The notes beneath the pieces were generated by a model. The model did no database searches. It had not been told where the DNA came from and worked only from the letters and a program-made list of their open reading frames with translations. A stretch of 25,323 bases of DNA from Promicromonosporaceae bacterium (GTDB taxonomy: Bacteria; Actinomycetota; Actinomycetes; Actinomycetales; Cellulomonadaceae). The DNA is taken from positions 1-25,323 of the forward strand of contig WQZL01000005.1 in NCBI GenBank assembly GCA_009780755.1. Reading direction: 5' to 3'. Position numbers and translations under genes: made by a program. Shown here piece by piece: positions 21,961 to 25,323 of this stretch (the stretch's first letter is position 1; each line of letters opens with the position of its first letter).

Positions 21961-24900
21961 TCAGCCAAGTAAAGCTTTGCGGATGCGTTTTTCGCTGATG
22001 GGGCCGTCGGTGCCTAGTTGTTGAGCAAAGAGGGAGACCCGGAGTTCTTCGAGTTGCCAGCGCACCTCGACCAGTGCGGCGGCGCGAGTTGGGTCGGGGC
22101 GGCCTGTCGCATAGGCGGCGCGCGATGCGTTGTACGCCTGCTCCACATCGTGGATGCGCCAGGCCAGCTCGGCGTCGCGGTGGGGGTTAGTTTGCGCTTT
22201 TTCTAGCCGGTGCGACGCTGCCCGCAGGTAACGCACCAGGTGAGGCAGGCGCTGCGGCGGAGTGTCGGTGATGAAACCGTCGTAGATCAAGGAAGCCGCA
22301 TGTTCGCGAATGTCTTGCAGCACGTTTAGTAGCGCCAGCGATGTGGTAGCCCGAATCTCGCCCTCCAACGTTCGATACGCGGCGAGCGCGGCCACCACAT
22401 GCCCGGCGGTGCGGTATGTCTCGTCTTCCAAATGCTGTCGCACATACGCCTTCGCGGTGTCGTAGGCGCTGGCGTCGCAGACGGTGGCGGCGTCTAGGCT
22501 CTGCGCTGCGTGGTCCGCGACGGGGCGGGCGGGGTTGGCGCTCCCAGGCGGAGAGGAGGGCAAGGCATCCGGGGTGGTGAGCGCGGTGACGGCGGCCAGC
22601 TGCAAGGCTTCGACCAGTGCGGAGGTGTTTCGGTAGGGGCTTGAGGCGAGGGTGAGCGCCTGCTGGCCGCTCCAGCGGGAGGTGATACGGGCATCGGCCA
22701 GACGGTTCTCGGCCAGCAGCAGTCGCCGCACCCCGAGCGGGTGCGCCAGGTCGCGGTCGGCGGGGGTTGCCAGAATGCGTAAGGCAACCTTCGCCCCCGC
22801 CTCGACAACGAGCGCCGGATAGCCGCGAACCACGGTTCCGCCGCCCACATCGGTAGACACCGACTCCGGTATTTCTCCCCCTGGCAAGGCCGAAGGCCAA
22901 GTGGTGAGGTTGAACTGTTCAGCAACCCCCACGTCATTCTGCGCGGAGTGAGCGTTAGCGAACGCAGTCGCAGAACCTAGACCCGGGCGGGAACCGTCAA
23001 CACTAGGTTCTGCGACTCGCTCCGCTCGCGCAGAATGACGTGGGGAGATTGGCGGGGGCTTGGCGGCGGCGCGGGCCTCGTCTAGCGCTACTCCCACCGC
23101 GCCCTTGACGGCCGCGCGCACCGCGTCCTCGGCCTTGGCGGCCAGGCGGCGCTGGAGGGCGAGGAGGTCTTTGGACTCGTCGATGGTGGATTCTGCGCTT
23201 TGCTGCGCGCCCGCAGAATGACGAGGGGTGGTGGTTTGGTTTGCATCCGTGGAATGACGGGGGGTGGTGGTTTGCGCGCCTGCAGAATGGTGATGAGGGG
23301 CAGCCTGTTTCGCATTTGTGAGCTGGTAGGAGGGGCTAGTGTCTACCCGGAAGGTGATTCGTAGATGAGCGGGGAGGCGTTCGGCGCGAGCCTCATCCCA
23401 GGCGGCATCGGGGATGATGACCTCACGTAGCGCGCGCACGGCCCGCGTGAACGAGGCGTGGAACGGCTCGGCCATATCCCCGGCACGGGCCATATCCGCC
23501 CACGCGGGAGTATGCGCTCGCAGCCATGTGGCCACCTCGGCCCCCACATCGGGCGCGGGCACTAGTTGCACCCGCACCGCCTTCGGCAGCGATTTGATGG
23601 TGGCGACGCACAGCTCATCTAGCATTCCCGGCACCATCCAGTCGAAACCAGAGGGCATCAGACGCGGCAACACGGCCAGGGGAATGTGCACGGTAACGCC
23701 GTCGGCGGCCTCGCCAGGCGAGAATTGGTACGTTAGCGGCAACGTCACATCCCCCTGCGTCCAGGTGGGCGGGAACCCGGCCTCGTCGGCAGCCGTCGCC
23801 TCGGCATCCACCAGGTCAGCCAGCCGGAATGTCAGCAGATCGGGGGTGTTGCGGCGGGCCTTACCCCACCACTTATCGAAGTGAGCGCGAGAAACAATGG
23901 ACTCGGGCAGCCGCTCGTCATAGAACGCGAAGAGATCGTCCTCCGAGGCGACCAGCCCACGTTGTCTGGTTCGGGCCTCCACCTGTTCGGCCTCGGCCAG
24001 CAAGGCCAGGTTCTCGGCGTAGAACCGGTGGTGCGTAGTCCACTCGCCAAGCACTAGCGCATGTCGAATGAACATCTCCCGCGCCGCCTCGGCATCCACC
24101 TTCGCGTACAGCACGGGTCGGTCAGCAACGACGGGCACGCCATACAGCAGCACCTTCTCCCGCGCCATCGCCGCGCCCTGCTTTGTTGACCAATGCGGGT
24201 TCGAGTAGGTGCGCTTCGCCAGCTCCCCGGCCAACGCTTCGACCCACTCCGGCTGAATGCGGGCCACATCGCGGCCCCACAGCCGCGATGTCTCTACCAA
24301 CTCGCCCGCCATCACCCAAGCGGGCGGCTTCTTCGACAGCGGCGAGCCAGGGAAGATCGCAAACCTGGCCCCCCGCGCCCCCAAATACTCGTTGCGGGCG
24401 CGTTTGGCCTGCTGCCTAAGCGCTCTGGCCCGGGCTTCGCCGCTCAGATGCGCCACCGAAGATGCCTTGACCTGGCCGGTCTCCTGCATGCCGATCTGGG
24501 AAAGCAGCCCAGCCAGCAGCGCGCGGTGAATGATGTCATCATCCCACCGCCGTCGAAACTGCCCGGCGACAGGGTTGCCATCTCCGTTATCCTGCGCAGA
24601 ACGAAGTGGAGTCGCCGGACCCAGGCTAGCCGGGTGACCCTTTGAGTCTAGGTTCTGCGACTGCGCTCGTTCCTCGCTTCGCGCAGAATGACTGGGGTGA
24701 GGTGGGGTCACCAGTTCGGCAGTTTGCCCCCGGCGGGCGAGGTCTATGTCAAGCTCGCGGGACATCTCCCGCAGCTGCGCCACTACGTCCTGCCACTCGC
24801 GCACCCGAAGAAAGTTCAGATGCTCGGCCTTACACATGCGCCGAAACGCCGAGCCGCTGCGCGCCTTCTGCTCCGCTCGCAGGTACTCCCACAGGTTCAG

Positions 24901-25323
24901 ATAGCTCAGGAAGTCTGATGTTGGATCGACGAAGCGTGAATGTAGTTGATCGGCCCGCTCCCGGAACTCGGCCGGGCGCTCGCGGACATCTTGCACGGAC
25001 AGCGCGGCGGCGATGATCGACACCGCGTGCGCGGCCCCGAGTTTCGCGCCCTCTAGGATCATCCGGGCCAGGCGCGGGTCCATTGGGAGGCGTGCGAGCT
25101 TACGGCCAACTACGGTCAGGCGAGTGGTGGTGGTGGTCGAGGTCTTCTCCTCGTCATTCTGCGCGGAGCTTGGTGGGGTCCCCGCAGAGTGACGTTTATT
25201 AGTCGCATGAACCGTTTCTAGGGCGCCCAGCTCACGGAGCAGAATCACGCCATCGCGAACGGCGCGGACGTCGGGTGGATCGACAAATGGGAAGCGCGCT
25301 ACCTCATCGGGCGAGTCAACCAC
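21961..25323 (-). CDS. hrpA: ATP-dependent RNA helicase HrpA, C-terminal part, with repeat insertions
   Basis: The gene runs off the right edge; 1120 C-terminal residues are visible. E. coli HrpA has about 1300, and the DEAH helicase motifs lie outside the window. Visible blocks follow E. coli order: VARFPFVDPPD, ARLPMDPRLARMIL (HA2/winged region), LNFLRVREWQDVV, RALLAGLLSQIGM, GARGARFAIFPGSPLSKKPP, VAELVETSRLWGRDVARI-like, LIRITFRVD-like start of the late region, and the DUF3418 end EELRVSLFAQQLGTDGPIS. Four segments absent from E. coli HrpA (as I remember it) coincide with R elements read in frame: RHSAGTPPSSAQND, SHSARSEERAQSQNLD..., a triple RHSAGAQ-type run, and RHSARAERVAEP.... No stop or frame break results, so the protein is probably functional. 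Thr- and His-rich spacers flank some insertions. Confidence 0.95.
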   Translation of the reverse strand: MVDSPDEVARFPFVDPPDVRAVRDGVILLRELGALETVHATNKRHSAGTPPSSAQNDEEKTSTTTTTRLTVVGRKLARLPMDPRLARMILEGAKLGAAHAVSIIAAALSVQDVRERPAEFRERADQLHSRFVDPTSDFLSYLNLWEYLRAEQKARSGSAFRRMCKAEHLNFLRVREWQDVVAQLREMSRELDIDLARRGQTAELVTPPHPSHSARSEERAQSQNLDSKGHPASLGPATPLRSAQDNGDGNPVAGQFRRRWDDDIIHRALLAGLLSQIGMQETGQVKASSVAHLSGEARARALRQQAKRARNEYLGARGARFAIFPGSPLSKKPPAWVMAGELVETSRLWGRDVARIQPEWVEALAGELAKRTYSNPHWSTKQGAAMAREKVLLYGVPVVADRPVLYAKVDAEAAREMFIRHALVLGEWTTHHRFYAENLALLAEAEQVEARTRQRGLVASEDDLFAFYDERLPESIVSRAHFDKWWGKARRNTPDLLTFRLADLVDAEATAADEAGFPPTWTQGDVTLPLTYQFSPGEAADGVTVHIPLAVLPRLMPSGFDWMVPGMLDELCVATIKSLPKAVRVQLVPAPDVGAEVATWLRAHTPAWADMARAGDMAEPFHASFTRAVRALREVIIPDAAWDEARAERLPAHLRITFRVDTSPSYQLTNAKQAAPHHHSAGAQTTTPRHSTDANQTTTPRHSAGAQQSAESTIDESKDLLALQRRLAAKAEDAVRAAVKGAVGVALDEARAAAKPPPISPRHSARAERVAEPSVDGSRPGLGSATAFANAHSAQNDVGVAEQFNLTTWPSALPGGEIPESVSTDVGGGTVVRGYPALVVEAGAKVALRILATPADRDLAHPLGVRRLLLAENRLADARITSRWSGQQALTLASSPYRNTSALVEALQLAAVTALTTPDALPSSPPGSANPARPVADHAAQSLDAATVCDASAYDTAKAYVRQHLEDETYRTAGHVVAALAAYRTLEGEIRATTSLALLNVLQDIREHAASLIYDGFITDTPPQRLPHLVRYLRAASHRLEKAQTNPHRDAELAWRIHDVEQAYNASRAAYATGRPDPTRAAALVEVRWQLEELRVSLFAQQLGTDGPISEKRIRKALLG
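22927..23045. repeat. R element copy 5, in frame inside hrpA
   Basis: Complete copy with perfect 19-bp terminal inverted repeats: CCCCACGTCATTCTGCGCG (22927-22945) and CGCGCAGAATGACGTGGGG (23027-23045). The inner arms are CGCAGAACCTAG and CTAGGTTCTGCG. It is read in HrpA as RHSARAERVAEPSVDGS and onward to AHSAQNDV, between the conserved blocks ALDEARAAAK and FNLTTWPSALPGG. Confidence 0.93.
23196..23305. repeat. R element copy 6, tandem end fragments in hrpA
   Basis: Three successive R ends with period about 34-36 bases (CGCAGAATGACG, GTGGAATGACG, GCAGAATGGTGATG), each preceded by GCGCGC- or GCATC-type sequence, with GGTGGTGGTTTG spacers between them. In HrpA they read HHSAGAQTTTP, RHSTDANQTTTP and RHSAGAQQSAES. 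This is a locally amplified end fragment rather than a whole palindrome. Confidence 0.75.
24585..24692. repeat. R element copy 7, in frame inside hrpA
   Basis: Full-length copy with ends CGTTATCCTGCGC and GCGCAGAATGAC, arms GAGTCGCCGGACCCAGG and CTAGGTTCTGCGACTGCGCT. It is read in HrpA as SHSARSEERAQSQNLDSKGH to PLRSAQDNG, between ELDIDLARR and the conserved IIHRALLAGLLSQIGM block. Confidence 0.92.
25152..25194. repeat. R element copy 8, internally deleted, in frame inside hrpA
   Basis: Short copy of 43 bp keeping both tips (CGTCATTCTGCGCGGAG and CCCGCAGAGTGACG) and lacking the middle. It is read in HrpA as RHSAGTPPSSAQND, between LLRELGALETV and RLTVVGRKLARLP. Confidence 0.82.

Noticed and set aside
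22927..25194. R elements as transcription terminators or a CRISPR array
   Set aside because: Several copies lie inside an intact coding frame, lack T-runs and are dispersed and palindromic with variable middles. There is no regular spacer pattern and no cas gene.
24585..25323. hrpA as a pseudogene because of repeat insertions
   Set aside because: All insertions keep the frame and the conserved blocks on both sides are intact up to the natural C-terminus.

Overview
The window (about 25 kb, GC-rich, many GTG starts, strong GGAGG-type ribosome binding sites) looks like a chromosomal piece of an actinomycete. Supporting this are the 5S rRNA type, a LuxR regulator with a TrmB-like front end, a DUF4235 gene, peptidoglycan-binding HlyD-type adaptors, LacI-controlled sugar ABC genes without their own ATPase, and an RCC1/Ig-like/SLH surface protein. 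The genus is not identifiable from what I can see; an Actinomycetaceae- or Bifidobacteriaceae-like relative is only a guess.

Layout. (1) 1-162: 3' part of a 5S rRNA and a strong terminator, the end of an rRNA operon. (2) 169-6112: a LuxR-type regulator (minus) divergent from a probable six-gene operon: four-cysteine lipoprotein, small secreted two-cysteine peptide, a paralogous four-cysteine lipoprotein, a membrane adaptor with a peptidoglycan-binding domain, an ABC ATPase and a FtsX/MacB-type permease. The last three overlap by 4 nt. This resembles a peptide export/immunity or envelope-stress module; I do not recognise it as a described system. (3) 6120-7224 (minus): a DUF4235 protein and a YdcF/DUF218 membrane protein. 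(4) 7322-12235: a TPP riboswitch followed by thiBPQ (thiamine ABC importer), with a LacI-type regulator whose start overlaps the thiQ stop. (5) 12289-21508: an arabinoside-utilisation locus with two near-duplicate operator/leader modules. One precedes a 1110-residue RCC1/Ig-like/SLH surface protein. The other precedes two sugar permeases, a binding lipoprotein and an intracellular GH51 alpha-L-arabinofuranosidase. (6) 21961-25323 (minus): the C-terminal 1120 residues of an HrpA-type ATP-dependent RNA helicase, running off the window.

Repeats are the most unusual aspect. A palindromic family (called R here; ends CGTCATTCTGCGC / GCGCAGAATGACG) occurs at least eight times. Two copies are intergenic. 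Four lie in frame inside hrpA, at places where E. coli HrpA has only short linkers between conserved blocks, and two lie in the N-terminal coding regions of thiP and thiQ. The behaviour resembles the protein-coding palindromic elements of Rickettsia. A second family (B; GGTGGTTGAGTAGG / CGTGTCGAAACCACC) follows the surface protein gene and supplies the stop codon of the GH51 gene. A third element is a perfect 66-bp palindrome at 16061-16126.

How the genes may work together: the GH51 enzyme would cleave arabinosides imported by the ABC system. The surface protein may hold the cell on, or near, plant polysaccharide. The LacI regulator encoded at the end of the thiamine operon is the natural candidate to bind the GTGTTAGCGCTAACAC operators, which would connect thiamine status with arabinoside genes. 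That last link is inference.
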